A stretch of DNA of 64,000 nt from Agrypnia vestita (GCA_016648135.1 JADDOH010004276.1:124001-188000), one strand, 5' to 3'; shown: positions 24,740 through 37,970, numbered from the stretch's first letter. The notes: generated by a model from the sequence alone, not told the origin. Made by a program: numbers and translations.

Positions 24740-24965
24740 GAACTCTTGACACGCAAGACATGTCCATCTTGCAAATGCCAGAAAAAGGACGTTTTTTGGT
24801 ATTGGCATCTAGAAGGCGACTGGTTCGCCGACTTAGTTCGCCGTAGACAAAGCCGGGAAAAATGGCAACAAGACTGTGTGAAGACTGATTGGTCAACAAA
24901 TACCGATGCGACACAAGACGCAGGAAGATGGAAGCGCCTTGCAGATACATTTGGTTCCTTTTAAA
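24740..24965 (+). other. Unrecognised open frame in a GC-richer patch
   Basis: A 72-codon frame (24746-24964) contains C-P-S-C-K-C, W-Y-W-H and R-W-K-R-L-A-D-T near its end. The base composition is less AT-rich than its flanks. The C-terminal part vaguely recalls a LINE C-terminal tail (D-x-x-R-W-x-x-L), but I would not name it. It could be a retroelement scrap or chance. Confidence 0.2.
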
Positions 24966-24969
24966 AGGG

Positions 24970-27320
24970 TACAAAAATAATCAAGATAAGGATATTTATT
25001 TAATCTCAGTTTATGTATATTTTGTAATGTGTATAAAAAATAAAAGTTAAAACCTTTTTCTGGAAATAAGTGAACATTGTAACAATTCAATACATACCAC
25101 ATTTTTTCATAAAAGAGTGTTGTATCGATAAGTTGTCTACAAAAAATGATTATTCGTGTGGATTGTAATTTTTTCAAACCAAATTGCAGTAAATATGGTC
25201 AAGCAGTAATTACTACTGCCGACTAATTTCATACTTCGCTTCGAAGTTAGCCACGTTTCACATAAAGCTTTGACGGCCTCAAACCAAAATAATACTTAAT
25301 CGATCACATTTTTACAATGGTGGAGTAAAATATTTTAACTAAAAGAAATAACAACATTCAATGAATTATAGCCAAACTCATATACGATTTCCGTTATTTC
25401 AAATCTTAATGGAAGAAAGTAAACAAGAAAAGTTAAAACAATCGTGCTCACCAGAATATCGCTTCACACGCGATCCTTTCATTTGACCTCCGTTATTATT
25501 TTGCCACTAAGTTCTGAACTATAAATAAAATCCCAAGTTTCTATTAACTCCTTAACTTGAAATATGCTATTGAAGTGTTCGTACATCGATAATACAGTGT
25601 ATTGATATAACTTTCCTGTTAGCACGCCGGAACATTAAAGGGCTTTTGTATTGATAATCTTTTTTCGCATACCTATTGTTCAATAAAATATCATTAAAAC
25701 ACGAGTGTGAAAAAGTACACAGATACATCTGGGGATGACAACAACCTACTGTAGCCTGATTAACAAATTTGACTTATGTCGGAAAATAAACTGTCCTTTT
25801 GTAAAACGAATTAGATTAACATATTCAACGTCAAATATAAATTTTAATAAATTTGTGGACACTTCTCGTTTGTTTTCTTTTCAAAAATAAAAAACAAATC
25901 TTACGAACAACATTAACTCAGAAATTTCTCTAACCATGGAATGAATTATAGTAACACATTTACCATTTATTTACATCCATGCCAATTTTTCATCTTAATA
26001 TATAGGTATCTATATGTAATACGAAAACTATATACACATTTATACATTATTTATATATAAGATTAATTTACATTAATTTATTCTTATTCAATTCTATTCT
26101 CACTCTCCCGGCAACTGGGATTAATTCTTGTAATTATTCACTTTTTCGATAATTTTTTTTCTGTATATATTTCTAAGCGATTCGTGTAATTCGTTTTAAT
26201 TCAAAGAACTATAATTATTCTTTACCCTTATATAAGTGCGATCGACTGGATTTTTTTCCAGCTTTACAATTATGGTCTGTACATGGGAATACTTATTTAT
26301 TCTTTTTAAATACTCAATATTGTGTGTGCCTTGTTTTCTTTCTATTCTACAATTAACAAAACCTGCATTCTAATTCTATTCTAATTTAAACATAAAAATT
26401 AATTCATCCAGAAATAAAAATATTTGTGACATACCAGTCACTCAATAATTGCAGGTCTGTTATAGGCCAGTAAATTATTATAAATTCAAATACAATATAT
26501 TATAAATTTCTATAACAATTTATATTTTTACAAATTATTCTGACGTGGCGATTAATACAGAATAATTTTTAATGAACGATTATCTGACATATATTTGGTA
26601 AATTTATATGTATAAACCTAAATATAAATAATAATGTATACTACTTACAGGGAGATGTAGATATTAATATTTTTAATGCTAAAAATCCCTTTATTATCAA
26701 TTTAACTTAAATGTAAATATATAAGTATGTAGATGGACGTCTACAAAAGGGAGGCCTTCTCATTTTTTCTCTAAATTTAATAAGGTCTTGTTTGTCAGAC
26801 AGAAATTAATTTAATAGAAAATCGATTAAATTGGAATGCTCCTCAAAGCAATAACACATAAAACCGTATTTTAAAAACTTTAATGCCTTCCAATGATATA
26901 ATCAATATTTCTTTTAGACTTTCCCTGTTTTATTCGATGAGTTGTCAGTGCTATAAATATGTGAAGAAAATTTACATTTTTTCCCTGAAGTTAGTCTCTT
27001 TTTATTCAGAATCATTTGAATCAATTATTATTATACACAAATTTTCTGCCGATCCTGATTTAATATATAAAATTGGTTCTCATTGGTAAATGACCAATTC
27101 TTACACAAAGAGGATAAAGGTTTTTATGTGGCTTATAATTTGTGCAAAATTAAACACAATAGTTTCTAAGAAATTCCAGTCTCAAATTTAATTATATAAT
27201 AATTGATATTTTTTGCAACTATAAAGACCAAGATCGGTTGCTATATTTTATACATTCTGATCATTTTGCAAAAAAAAATAGGAAGAATACAATGACCATA
27301 TCAGAATTTAAGGGGAAGTT
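24970..27320. other. AT-rich stretch, no gene seen
   Basis: Long AT-rich DNA, with only short frames of no recognisable content. Confidence 0.5.
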
Positions 27321-27322
27321 TT

Positions 27323-27604
27323 TTATTTCCCTGGAGAGAAATCATTCACTTTGAAACCAGTCCTCAACAAAATACAAATAAACATTGTAAAATACAAATA
27401 TTTATCTATGTCATCATTGCTGTTGGCTCCATAACCCCTGGTGACCTTGGGTTTCCACAAGGGTTCCACTGATCTCGTTCTTGCGCCAGTTCCTGTTCGG
27501 GATATGTCTTTGGATACGTTATCACTATCACGTGACCTTCGCCTTTTGGTATTGTAATCAGCAGGGACTTCATTGTTTCTTTTTGTTGCTATCATTCTTT
27601 CCAC
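27323..27604 (-). other. Unrecognised 93-codon frame, GC-richer patch
   Basis: The middle part is basic (K-R-R-R-S-R-D-S-D) and reads through S-V-E-P-L-W-K-P-K-V-T-R-G-Y-G. The patch 27410-27600 is less AT-rich than its surroundings, as coding or transposon DNA would be. I recognise no family. There is no clear start context or splice signals, and the C-terminal third is composition-biased. Confidence 0.2.
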
Positions 27605-27884
27605 ATGATCCAGTCATACGTACAAAAATACAAAGATTACTTACACAAGTTTAGTTGTTAACAATATTATCATACAATTTGACAGCATTTTAACAATAAA
27701 CTAGCGGACCGTACCTGGCATTGCCGTGTTAAATAAAGATTTAGTTAAAAAGAAGGTTGTGGGGGGAAAGTTCCATTGTTTTGCAATTTGGAACGAATTG
27801 TGTAAAATATATAAGTCCCCAGGTGAAAAGGCCAGCTGATACAAGAGGACATCTAACGCTATACATACGTAATCTATACCTATA

Positions 27885-28060
27885 AAACTTAAATGTCTGT
27901 CTATTTTCTATAAAAATCTACACCGTTTGACAGATCTGACCTAAATTTTGCATTTATAATTTATACTTTAGGATTTACAGGTTTTATTTTTTATTTTTAC
28001 ACCCCTTCTGAAATATTTTCAATTTAAATATATACCGTTTGACAAATCTGACCCAATTTT
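27885..28060 (+). repeat. Diverged copy of the 10.3-kb tandem unit
   Basis: ATACCTATAAAACT, ATGTCTGTC and TCTACACCGTTTGACAGATC are followed about 99 bp later by a second TATACCGTTTGACAAATCTG. The order matches the start of the array at 10310-10500. Confidence 0.7.
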
Positions 28061-28321
28061 TTCGCATTGTTATTAAAATTGCATTGTTATTAGAACTCCG
28101 TGGAAAATATAGACCAGAACTGAACCAAGCCTTTTTAATTGCATTATACAACTCTGATGAAAATATGTATAGTTATTTCCCACCACTCTCCCGGATATCC
28201 CATTCACATCCTGCCTGGATTAATTGGAAACATTGTTATTATTTAGAGGTTTTGCAAAAACAAAGACGCCATCCCCCCAAACTTTTTTGAAATAAATCTG
28301 TTACCTGAGCAACGGCAGGTA

Positions 28322-28450
28322 GACCTCTTTCCATTTAAGAAAGATAATCGAATTATGTGTAAGCCGTGCGTGCGAAGTATATCGTTTCATTGCGTTGGTA
28401 AACACCAACACAAAGGAAAAAGGTGAACGGCCTACACATACTAATTCATT
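28322..28450. mobile_element. Foldback MITE family 1, copy 2 (diverged)
   Basis: It starts GACCTCTTTCCATTTAAGAA and AGATAATCGAATTA, as does 9290-9320, and holds the central GGTAAACACCAACACAAAGG. The right end (ACACATACTAATTCATT) is eroded. It lies directly beside the SINE-like copy at 28470. Confidence 0.6.
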
Positions 28451-28469
28451 TGTAACTATGATATAATTA

Positions 28470-28605
28470 TCTGTAATCCGTCAAAAATGACGGTACTTTT
28501 ACATGTCAGTTCCTAAGTAATAAGTATTAATTTATTTATATTTAAAAAAAAAATTACTATAAGGAACTTACGGACGATACAACGAAATTATTATAATTGG
28601 CATAA
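28470..28605 (+). mobile_element. SINE family A, CGTCA-hairpin type, partial
   Basis: CTGTAATCCGTCAAAAATGA leads a hairpin CGTCA-AAAA-TGACG (28479-28492). It is followed by ACATGTCAGTTCCTAAG and then GGACGATACAACGAAATTAT. The same head and tail occur at 31201-31405. Confidence 0.6.
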
Positions 28606-28609
28606 TGAG

Positions 28610-31195
28610 GCATAATAATATACCCACCTAAGACCGTTTTATAAACAAACGCTCCTTTATCGGTCCCACTCTTTCGCCGTCAGGTTGGCATTTTTTAATG
28701 CTAAAGGTAACCGTGCAACCCAGCGTTGCAAAACTGAGTTGTGCCGCACGGTTGCCATTCAAAATTTTGCCCTAATTTTCCCGTCAGTTCACTTGTTTAT
28801 TTATTTTTTCAAATACATAAACAAAACACACAGATATTTAAATACAGTAAGCATTAACACGATGTATAAGCATATAAAAAATACAAGTATATCATATAAA
28901 ACAATACACAATATAAAAATACAACGGATACACAGGATTATATAGGTAAGGAGCAAACAAGCCGGGATGTTTGAGGGTATAGGAAAAAGAAAACTCCCTT
29001 TTGGGTTAAATAGATAGCAAAAAATAAGTACACAGAAATATGGATTTACGCATACGCACCATGGCCGGCACATACGATCCAAGAGTAAAACAAGACAAAC
29101 CAATCAAGAATACATACTACTGCTGTTGAAATACCGAAGGATCTCCCACCTGGAGACCCACACCCGCAGAAACGCCCTGAACAGTTCCAGGTTCCTAGCG
29201 CAGCTTAACAGATCGGAGTTCAGTATAAAGCTCAGCTATTGGGAAAAAAAAGAACTTCACGTAATAAATTTAACACAACATATTTCAATTATAGAAACTC
29301 AAAGATCTAATATTGGAATATTTTTTTCTCCCTGTTTGATTATATTTAATAGTTGCATAATTGTCATATTATTTGCATTCTTCATTTTCATTATTTAGAG
29401 AAAGATACAAAGCGGCAGTGGCGTAGGTAGAAATTGATTAACTTACCCGTGTCTAACCCTAGACAGTGGCACAATCTTCTGTGAGTAGTTTTCTGGGATA
29501 TTCTGTAATGTAGGTATATCGGATCTCTGGCCGATACTTCAAATCCCATTCCCGGGTCCATCATCGGTGCTGATGTGAGGGTAGTAAGGTAGGGGGCAAT
29601 AGGTTACTGTTAAAGCTGGTCATCCGTTTTTTAAACTGTCAAAGTGTTGAATTGCGTCAAGAGCAAGACATAAACAAACCTCATATCAGATAAATATTGC
29701 ACGAGCGTATTTATTTACGTATTCCTTGCAAGACAAAAAGGTTGCGAGGAATCTAAACAACCATACGAAATGCTCGCGGTACTTATCATCCGAATTTTAA
29801 ATGTTTTATGTTTAGAATTTCAAAAAAGCGTATTTATATTTCTCCAATAAGTTATGTGTTGTAAAAAGATAATAAAGAACAATTTTTCTTATATCTCTGT
29901 TTTTTAATTTAAAACTTACGTCGTACAAGCACATTTGGTTATTATTTTGACTTTCGGCTGAAATTTCAAAACAACTGTGAATTTAATTGAATTTAAATAT
30001 TTTTTATCTAATAATAAAAAAACTACTACTACAATATGTATTGAATTAAAAAGAAAATTAACAACCATTTATCAATAATTTAAAAATTATGTCATAAATT
30101 AATATCTTACTTGACTTTACAAATCACAAAAATATCTCCGCGAATATAGCGAGACCTTCAAGATTACTAAATCACGCATCAGAACAGCGAAACTGACGTT
30201 GGTTTAATGTAGGATTATAAGTAGAAAAGCAGATTAATATAAAACTACTTTAAAAAACCTTATTATCTGCGATAAATAAATTGATTTTAAATATATAATA
30301 TGATATTATTTTTAACTATTGTCAAATTAGGCTTAAAAACACGTTTGATGGTGATTTTTATAATAAAAAGTAAATGGGCCGCGAAGGAGCATCCGCCTCT
30401 ACCAACGGCACGCGGAACCTGATTTCAAAACTGCGTAATTTGTTGACATGTTTCACACTTTTGAATTTTTATTTTTACATATTATAAACGTATTTTTAAT
30501 AAAAAAAATAACTTTTAAATAACGCTTGAAGTCTCAAAGTGCAGGAGTAAATACAATACATTGTTTCAAATCATATCTTTATATGAAAAAAAAGCGTTTG
30601 AAAATCATCAAAAAACGTAAAAATTTCTTGCAAATTTAAAAGTCTTTAACTTTATTAATATTGAATATTTCTTAATTACCTTAATACGTATTCTAGATAA
30701 GTAAACTTTATACGTATAAAAAACATAATATGCCCACATACAAATATTAATTAAAACTTTGTTCGCCCTAGAACACTACAAACGATTTATATTTTCTTAA
30801 TTATTGTAAATAATGTTCAGTTTATTACTTTTATATATTGTATATAAGAACAATAATTTTTATATAAGAACAAAAGTTCTGTTTAAGTTATTTCCTTAAA
30901 AAATTGCAGTCTATTATATACATTCTGATATAAATGAATAATAAAAACCCACATTTTCGTAAACGCCGAACGAAAAAAAAACGCCGAAAATACCGAAAAT
31001 TTTAAGGCGACACATTTGCAGTGAATTTGTCGCCTTAAAAAGATAAACGTAATCTAATTAACCCGCTGCATAATAAAAACCGAATCATACTGCGTACGAA
31101 TTTTATATGCGGTAACACCTTTGAAAAATGTTTTTCTTCATAGTATTACACATACTTATTTGTTATGTTTCAAGCTCTTCAATAATTAAATATAT
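28610..31195. other. No gene seen; scattered hairpins
   Basis: There are hairpins at 28706-28756 (arms GGTAACCGTGC and GCACGGTTGCC) and at 31000-31040 (13-bp arms TTTTAAGGCGACA and its complement). CAGTGGCGTAGG at about 29415 looks like the end of a decayed DNA transposon. The open frame at 29126-29398 has no known motif. Confidence 0.45.
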
Positions 31196-31200
31196 TACTA

Positions 31201-31405
31201 TCTGTAACCCGTCAAAAATGACGGTACTTATACATGTCGGTTCCTTAAGAACAAGAATTTATTTATTTATATTAAAAAATCGTAAAAAAAGAAAAAGAAG
31301 AAAAAGAAGAAAAAAAAGATAAAAATATTTTATACTATAAAGAAGTTCGGACGCTACACGAAGTTACTATGGACGAACGGACGGACAGATAACGAAATTG
31401 TCAAA
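31201..31405 (+). mobile_element. SINE family A, CGTCA-hairpin type, copy
   Basis: The head is CTGTAACCCGTCAAAAATGA with hairpin CGTCA-AAAA-TGACG at 31210-31223, then ACATGTCGGTTCCTTAAG. The tail has GGACGCTACACGAAGTTACT, then GGACGAACGGACGGACAGAT and AACGAAATT. A purine tract (31275-31320, AAGAAAAAGAAG units) interrupts the middle. A tRNA-like B-box is not preserved in this copy. Confidence 0.65.
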
Positions 31406-31409
31406 ATTG

Positions 31410-32400
31410 AGATGATCGTAAACTCAAGGATATTTACATGTATTTTGGTCTGATGTCGTATTTGACAATCGAAGAAAGTAAGTAATATACATAATATTGA
31501 CGAGTCAAATGATATAATACGTTGATAAAAGTATTTGTAGCCAGCACTTGCCTTACTAAAGTAAGCAATATCGCATTATACCTACCTACTTATGTGGGTG
31601 CGTGCATATGAAAATATATGTTTTGTATAGGCAACATTATTTCCGATTGCTTTTATATAATAGATTTCTTCAATACGAGACTCCGTTTAAGGTAAAAGTT
31701 GATTGAAATGTACAAGCATTCGATGAATGCATGCTCTCGAGTAATTTCTTCTTGCCTTGAGCAAATCACTGTTGAACTTAGTGCACACGAGGATATTTCA
31801 GCACTTTCTAACTATAAGTTTCAACCTTCACCGGTGGTTGTTGGTAGAATCAATCACGGTGAAACGAGAAGCCCATTATAAGGAAGCCCGGCGCTAACTG
31901 CCTAGTCAATCGTTTTTAGAATTCAGTTCGTAGCGGTGATGGAAAGGTTGACGGTTCAAGTCACCGATTAGGGGTTATTGAAGGTTGGCAAAAACGTGTA
32001 ACAGATTTCACGTAAAAATTCGAATGTGTTACAAGTGTTACATGCATGATATGCACAATTTGTTAGTGTATTGATGCTTCTCAGTATTTTAAATGGTCAC
32101 TCGATCGTCATGGATGGTGCGGTACTTTAAAAGTTGTTAAAAATACTGTGTCCACAACATATATGCACGGAATGTCTGTAAATTAGGAAAGTTGTTAATA
32201 ATATATATGCAATATTTTTAATGTCTAATTAAGTAATTTTTTTAATTTAAAAAAATCTTCACGTTCAATGTACAGGGGACGAAGCTGAATAAAGTCGATA
32301 AATGCAAATACTTTCGGGTGGAATTTTCTAGAAATACGAGGCAAGAAAGTAAAATAGAAATAAAATAATTGTAGCTACAGCCAGCGTTTTACATTCTCTA
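31410..32400. other. No gene seen
   Basis: The frame at 31699-31881 is short and unrecognised. No repeat is supported. Confidence 0.45.
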
Positions 32401-32404
32401 TATA

Positions 32405-32650
32405 ATGCAGTTCAAGTCAAGTGTCAAGATCAAATTGACTGTTTTCGAATCTGTGTACAGGCCCACCCTAATATATGGTCATCAAATTCGGATCCTAACG
32501 GAAAGAGTAGGGCAAAAATCCAGGATGCCGAGATGAGATTTCAAAGGGTTTAGCGGGAGTCACACTGGGGCACAGAATGGGAAGTGCCGACATAAGGCAC
32601 ACACTCAACAAGGACAGACCCTACTTCTACATGTTATAGAGAAATCATAC
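32405..32650 (+). pseudogene. LINE reverse transcriptase C-terminal remnant, frameshifted
   Basis: Across three frames it reads K-L-T-V-F-E-S-V-Y-R-P-T-L-I-Y-G, then I-Q-D-A-E-M-R-F-Q-R-V, then A-G-V-T-L-G-H-R-M-G-S-A-D-I-R-H. The R-P-x-L-x-Y-G block, then the Q-x-x-E-M-R-F-x-R block, is the standard region just after the RT palm and thumb in RTE/Jockey-like LINEs. At least two frameshifts and a stop disable it. The catalytic part of RT is absent. Confidence 0.75.
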
Positions 32651-32654
32651 CAGA

Positions 32655-34200
32655 AGAACGAGTACCAAGAAGTATCTTCCCAGTAACCCTGAAAGCTTAT
32701 TAAGCATGAAACAAACAACAACAAAAAGTGTACGAATAAAAAGTGTACAGAATGGGTCTTGAGAGTTGCAATTTTAAAAAATACATGTAAAGTAATTAAT
32801 TAAAAGAAAAAAAAATCATTTTCTTTTATTTATTCTTATGTAATTACCAACATTTGTCATAATCGATTGAAATTGGTAGGTTTTCCCATAATAATGAATA
32901 CAAAACTACAATTACAATAAAAGCTATTTACTTCAAATATATATTCGTTAAATCAATGTATTTTATGTTCCGATAATAATATTTTTTCCGTATAAGTACA
33001 CAGATAAACAATACTTAACTATACTGTTCTGAACTGTTAACAGTACAAAACTGTATAAGTACAGATAAATAATAAATACTTAACTTAAAAACCATATCTA
33101 AACACGACGTCGGAAAACATTAAATATGTACCTATATACACAAAAACGATATTAACGAAAAATTTTGCTTTATATATATGTTGTTTATATCCATCTTATT
33201 TCATCAATGAGTTTTCCATTAGACACCATGTATTGTCGTTTAATATTTAAAATAAATCAATCACAAATTTATAGAATAGGTACTATACAATACACACTAA
33301 GTCAATTGAAGGATTATGTGAATACTAGCCTAATAATATTGACTGACTGTATGAAAACTAGATTTATAATTATTTTAATACACAACAAGAAGAAGTCACA
33401 ATATAATCTCGTATCAAGGTATTTCTTTGATCTTTTTATGTAATATGATTTGTCATACGAATAATTATTTTAATAGTGCACATTATTCAATTTACCATTA
33501 ATAATTTTACTTAATATTCATTAGAAGTTGAAGTAAACGAACCCAGAAATATATGTAAGTATGTGATATGTACCTAAATGTATTATCTTAACACATTTCA
33601 AAATCCTAATTTTATCGACACTAAGCGCCCGATCCATATTCACTGCGGAAAAAATAGGGGTGGTAAATAAATCCGATGTGAGCATTGTATGCGACAACTT
33701 GAGGGTTGCAAATGTCAATTGCAAAATGTCTTTGTCACGAGTACTTATTATAGAAACAATGCGACAAAAACAAAGCAAAGTGAAAAAATTCCTGGTATTG
33801 AAAGCTTTTTTATTATCTTTCACAAAAGCCAACAAAGAAGATCTATTCAAGAACCGTCTTCCTGGCCTAGCGAACCTGAACTCACATTTTTCCGTCCTTA
33901 TTATGAATTGCAGCGGCGGTAATTGTTTGTTTTTGAATTATTAGGTACATTTTATATATTTTTTTTATTAATTAAGTAAACATGAATTTAGAATAACTTA
34001 TTAATAAATTAAAAAAATAAATAATAAATAAAAAATTACACAAGCCTTTACAGCCATGTTTTATTTGTTGGCAGGTCGATAATTTTTTTTAGAGTTAATT
34101 TTTTAAACAACTTTTTAATTTACTGTGGAAACTAATTGTTTTATGTGAATATATTTACATTACACACTTTGTTTAAGGAGCTGTGTTCTGTGAGCTTTGT
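32655..34200. other. AT-rich stretch; one unrecognised frame
   Basis: 33640-33930 holds overlapping open frames of 94 and 77 codons in two phases. Neither resembles a family I know, and both run through each other, so a chance explanation is likely. Confidence 0.35.
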
Positions 34201-34204
34201 TCAC

Positions 34205-34310
34205 AAAGTGTATAAAACTGGAAAGACTTCGGTGGTTGGGTCATGTGGAGAGAATGACCGAATAACAAGTTCCGAATTCCTCGTTAGCACGCCCCGGCTA
34301 GACATTCATT
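34205..34310 (+). pseudogene. Small LINE C-terminal scrap
   Basis: It reads I-K-L-E-R-L-R-W-L-G-H-V-E-R-M, the common W-x-GHV-x-RM block of the LINE C-terminal tail, followed by M-T-E and a stop. Only this block survives. Confidence 0.6.
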
Positions 34311-34325
34311 TTTAAAATAAGTTAT

Positions 34326-34349
34326 AATATATATATATATATATATATT
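34326..34349. repeat. TA microsatellite
   Basis: An uninterrupted TA dinucleotide run. Confidence 0.9.
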
Positions 34350-34859
34350 CTATATTTCGGGTGACTTTTTACAATTATGAAACTATATAACTTTTTTCTT
34401 AAAATATTTATACAAGAAAATTTTACTATACCTATATATTATTCCACACAATGGAACTATTGAATTATAAATTAAATTATATAAATGATAAACTATTAAT
34501 TAAAAATATTTAAATATATTGGGTGAGTCAGAAATAATTAAGAACATAATTTATATAATTCCGATTCCATATGATTTTCTAGTAATTTTTGTTACAGATC
34601 TTGACAACCTTTTATCATTTTTTATTATATAATATATAATCCCACAATTAATTTCTGTTACTTTGTGGTTCAACATATTTGTTTTAATTTTTTAAACAAA
34701 TTTTCTGAAGCACTGTATAGTATGATGAAGGATAGGGAATTTTTTACGCTTTTGATGGTAACGTGTACGAAAACTTGAGTTTTTTCTTTTCCTTAAAAAT
34801 AAAGTTTCTAGCGCCGAATTTCGGAGAGTAGAGAGTTTCTCACTGGTAAGATGGTGACG

Positions 34860-35220
34860 TAAACGAAAGCTTCGAGAAATTAAATATTCCCCATCCTTTT
34901 ACAAAGTCAGAATGCATCGGAGTAGTTCCGCTTTATTCACAAAGCAAATAAAATGTCACCGAGCAATCAAATAAGAGCATCTCAATGCGGCGGTGTCACG
35001 CCTCGAACGGCGAGCGCGACGAACAATATCCGAAATTGAAAATGTAAATACCGATTTGCGGGGAGGGAGGGGCTGTCGCAGCAGACCACGTGACGCGCCA
35101 TTACTTTTAAAAGGAGATAATATGTCGCAACGACTTTTGCGCTGCAGGGACCCTCGTACGTGCCTAATGCACGGCACAAAGGCGCTGCGCCGAGCTATCG
35201 GCTGGCCCAGTACTTAGATT
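34860..35220. promoter_or_regulatory. CpG-rich island, candidate regulatory region or exon
   Basis: This is one of the most CpG-rich stretches in the window, with runs such as GCGGCGGTGTCACGCC and GAACGGCGAGCGCGACGAAC. It has an E-box CACGTG at 35087-35092 running into TGACGC. Overlapping frames are open on both strands, a usual effect of GC-rich sequence. It could be a host promoter or first exon, or a transposon piece. No TATA box or start signal settles this. Confidence 0.3.
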
Positions 35221-35224
35221 TTTG

Positions 35225-36530
35225 ATACTATTCATTTTGGCGTGTTAAAATAAAGTCCTATAATATATCGACTGCTTTGTGTCAATTCAGTGTAAGTCCA
35301 AAAACATGCAAATATTTGGGAATTGAAAAAAAATGCAAGGAAAAGATTACAATATTTAAGAAATTCCGATTTTGTTCATTTTTTCCCTGGCGTAATAAAG
35401 GACCTGATTACGTAAATTAAATTCAAATTTGGGTACTAGCAAGTTTAAAAGCAGTTATTTTATGTTATAAATGATACATTTTTGAAACTAATCAAACCTA
35501 CATCAACCTAATAACCTACAATACAAAAAGTAACTATGTTCAATATTCATCATATTTCTTTCGTTTACAAATATAAATTTACAAAAATAAATCAGTTAAC
35601 CGTATTTTCGCATTTTTTTAGTTACACCTAATTTACACCAAGCAGTCGTTCAAATGATTTATAACACGCTTTGTATCCTTATATTTTTTGGCATTTGGCA
35701 TTAAAGCTTAAAAACATTCACTGCAAATGCACATTTACGGGTATTTTTTCAAAAAATGTGGATTTTTATTATTCATTTACGTCAAAAAGTACAAAAAAGA
35801 CTATATTTTTTTTCAGTTTCAGTTTCAGTGCTGATAAATCGGTGTATATTGGCTAAATAACTCTTATAACAGCTTGCGTCAAAACATATTTAATGTTAAG
35901 AATATTTGCAAGTTAAATATACAAGGTGCAATTTTTGTATGCAGGCCTTTATCTTTCAAAATAACTTAGATATAATCTTTGTTCTAATATAAAAGTTTTA
36001 AACTGAACATTATTTACCATAATTAAGATAAACATTAATTAATAGGCCGCGACCAAAAAAATTAGTTTTCAGTGTCTAAAATTTCAAAAGTTACTATAAA
36101 GCTAGAGTTATGATGATAAACTGAACTTAAATAAGATAAGTTCAATATTATTAAAGTTTTAAATTAAATATTTAAGCTTATAGAAATATAGCAGAATATC
36201 TCAAAAAATTCAAACTCGAAGATACATTAAATAGTTGCTAAATGTTGTAATTAGTATTTATCGTTATTATGTTTATTATTATTATTTTATATAAATATCT
36301 ATTCACATCTTCACTGAATAAAAATAAAGTTTATTGTTCGTCTCCCGTTATCGTATATTGCGTATTCATTTGAAATACATAACAATGAACGATGGAGTTG
36401 TTGTTATTAAGAATATAATGTTAGTTCTTGCTTTAATTTCATCATCGTTGTTAGTAAGAATCTAGTAAAGCGGATCTAAAAATAATCACTTCATCGCCGA
36501 AGAATGCTTCAAATCCTCTGCATATAATAT
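35225..36530. other. AT-rich stretch, no gene seen
   Basis: No recognisable feature lies between the CpG-rich island and the candidate exon. Confidence 0.5.
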
Positions 36531-36577
36531 GTACATTATTGTACTTTCAATCCAAATCCATCTCGCGACTCTTTCAG

Positions 36578-36720
36578 GAAGAGAGAACGACGTCTGGAAA
36601 AAATAATGTGGTGCGAATAGTGCCAGAAGTTAGACCACATAGACAATCCAAAGCGGCTATACCTCCATGTGAACAGTTCACAATGCACAGGATCGTGAAG
36701 CCTGGAAAGCTGTCGTTCAG
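36578..36720 (+). CDS. Candidate coding exon, function unknown
   Basis: A 143-bp open segment is preceded by a splice-acceptor-like CGCGACTCTTTCAG (ending at 36577) and followed by a donor-like CAG|GTATTA at 36721. Its codons use G and C much more than the surroundings. It begins in phase 0 and would encode about 47 residues, including V-V-R-I-V-P-E-V-R-P-H-R and a K-P-G-K-L-S-F-R end. The frame stays open beyond the donor to 36847 with sensible-looking residues (Y-Y-V-L-K-E-E-A-P-P-I-S-K-A), so it might instead be a longer single block or a retro-copy. I recognise no domain and see no partner exon. Confidence 0.3.
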
Positions 36721-36854
36721 GTATTATGTCCTAAAAGAAGAAGCGCCGCCCATCTCAAAAGCGATCTTGAGAACAATATCAGATTTTGTGGAAAATAAAT
36801 CACTTTTATTATTAGTTTTTCCTTTATACCCCCAATCGGTGCACCCTTGATGAA

Positions 36855-37875
36855 CGATTGCAGAAGTTCTGGAGCATTCCTCGAACATATCTAAATAAAA
36901 CATCCCTTTGAGGAGTCTCTACCCACTTGTATGAGCTGCAAATTTGTGTTTGCTTTTCGCTCAAAAGTTGTCGCGCGGTTCATTTTGTAAAGAGCGCCGG
37001 GGAGGTTCTTGCTGGAGAAACTCGGCTAACGGGTGGTTTAAAAGTTGGCACATTATTTCTTCATTTCATTGTTTTTTAACTCTCTCTATAATATTTTACG
37101 ATTATGTATGTACGGTATGCCATGTACATTGGAATGTATTTGGCTCTGGCGATAATTACTGCTGTGTTCCGAACACAATAATTTATATAGATTCGCACTC
37201 GAATTAATTTTAAATACGGTATTTTAATAAATAGCATATGCTCAACTGGCAAAAAATCCCATTTAATGGGTGTATGTTACCGCGATGACAACATTTCGTC
37301 TCGTATTAAATCACCCGACAATATTATCACTCAAAAAAAGTTAACATGTAGATACTTAAATAAATTAAAATTACAACAAATGAAAATTGGATAAAAATGT
37401 AATTATTGAATTACTTCTTCGATAATACAAAAAAGTCTAAGCCTCGTTGGGTAGACTTCCTTGGCATTGGTAAAGTTCATTTTATAACATCCTACTAGCA
37501 GTACTAATTGTACTACAAATCCAATTTTTGTTGATTCACCACAAGACGCTGAAACGAGATGCAATATAGTAAAATAATGTTTGAAAGATATAAGATAGCA
37601 AACACATCCATTGTAATCTTGCAAAACAATTATAACTGCAACCACTCTTATTTTTTTTTACATTACATATTATAATTGATTGATAAAATAAATTTTGTGT
37701 AATTTACACAATTTACTTTTGATGTAGTTTCTTCTTTCTATTTTAATATTCCTCAAACCGTTATCTTAACCGCTTATTTTGTACCAGTCTCAAACTTTTG
37801 CTGCAAGTTACTTTATTTGATAGAGTATTACTTTAGACACCACAGCTAAATTCTTACACTATGAAATAATTGGTG
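36855..37875. other. AT-rich stretch, no gene seen
   Basis: The 36944-37207 frame is GC-richer at its start (AAAGAGCGCCGGGGAGG) but shows no motif. Confidence 0.4.
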
Positions 37876-37879
37876 GCCT

Positions 37880-37970
37880 CCTGGAACAAGGCTCGTACCC
37901 ATGACCACTATAGATTATTAGGTGGCTATCTTAACCACTGGAAGAATGAACATGCCTCTGCCTTGTATGA
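37880..37970 (-). mobile_element. tRNA-like SINE head, decayed
   Basis: On the minus strand CAGTGGTTAAGATAGCCACC resembles an A box, and GGGTACGAGCC, about 45 nt on, resembles a B box. The stems are broken, so it is not a tRNA gene. Confidence 0.4.
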
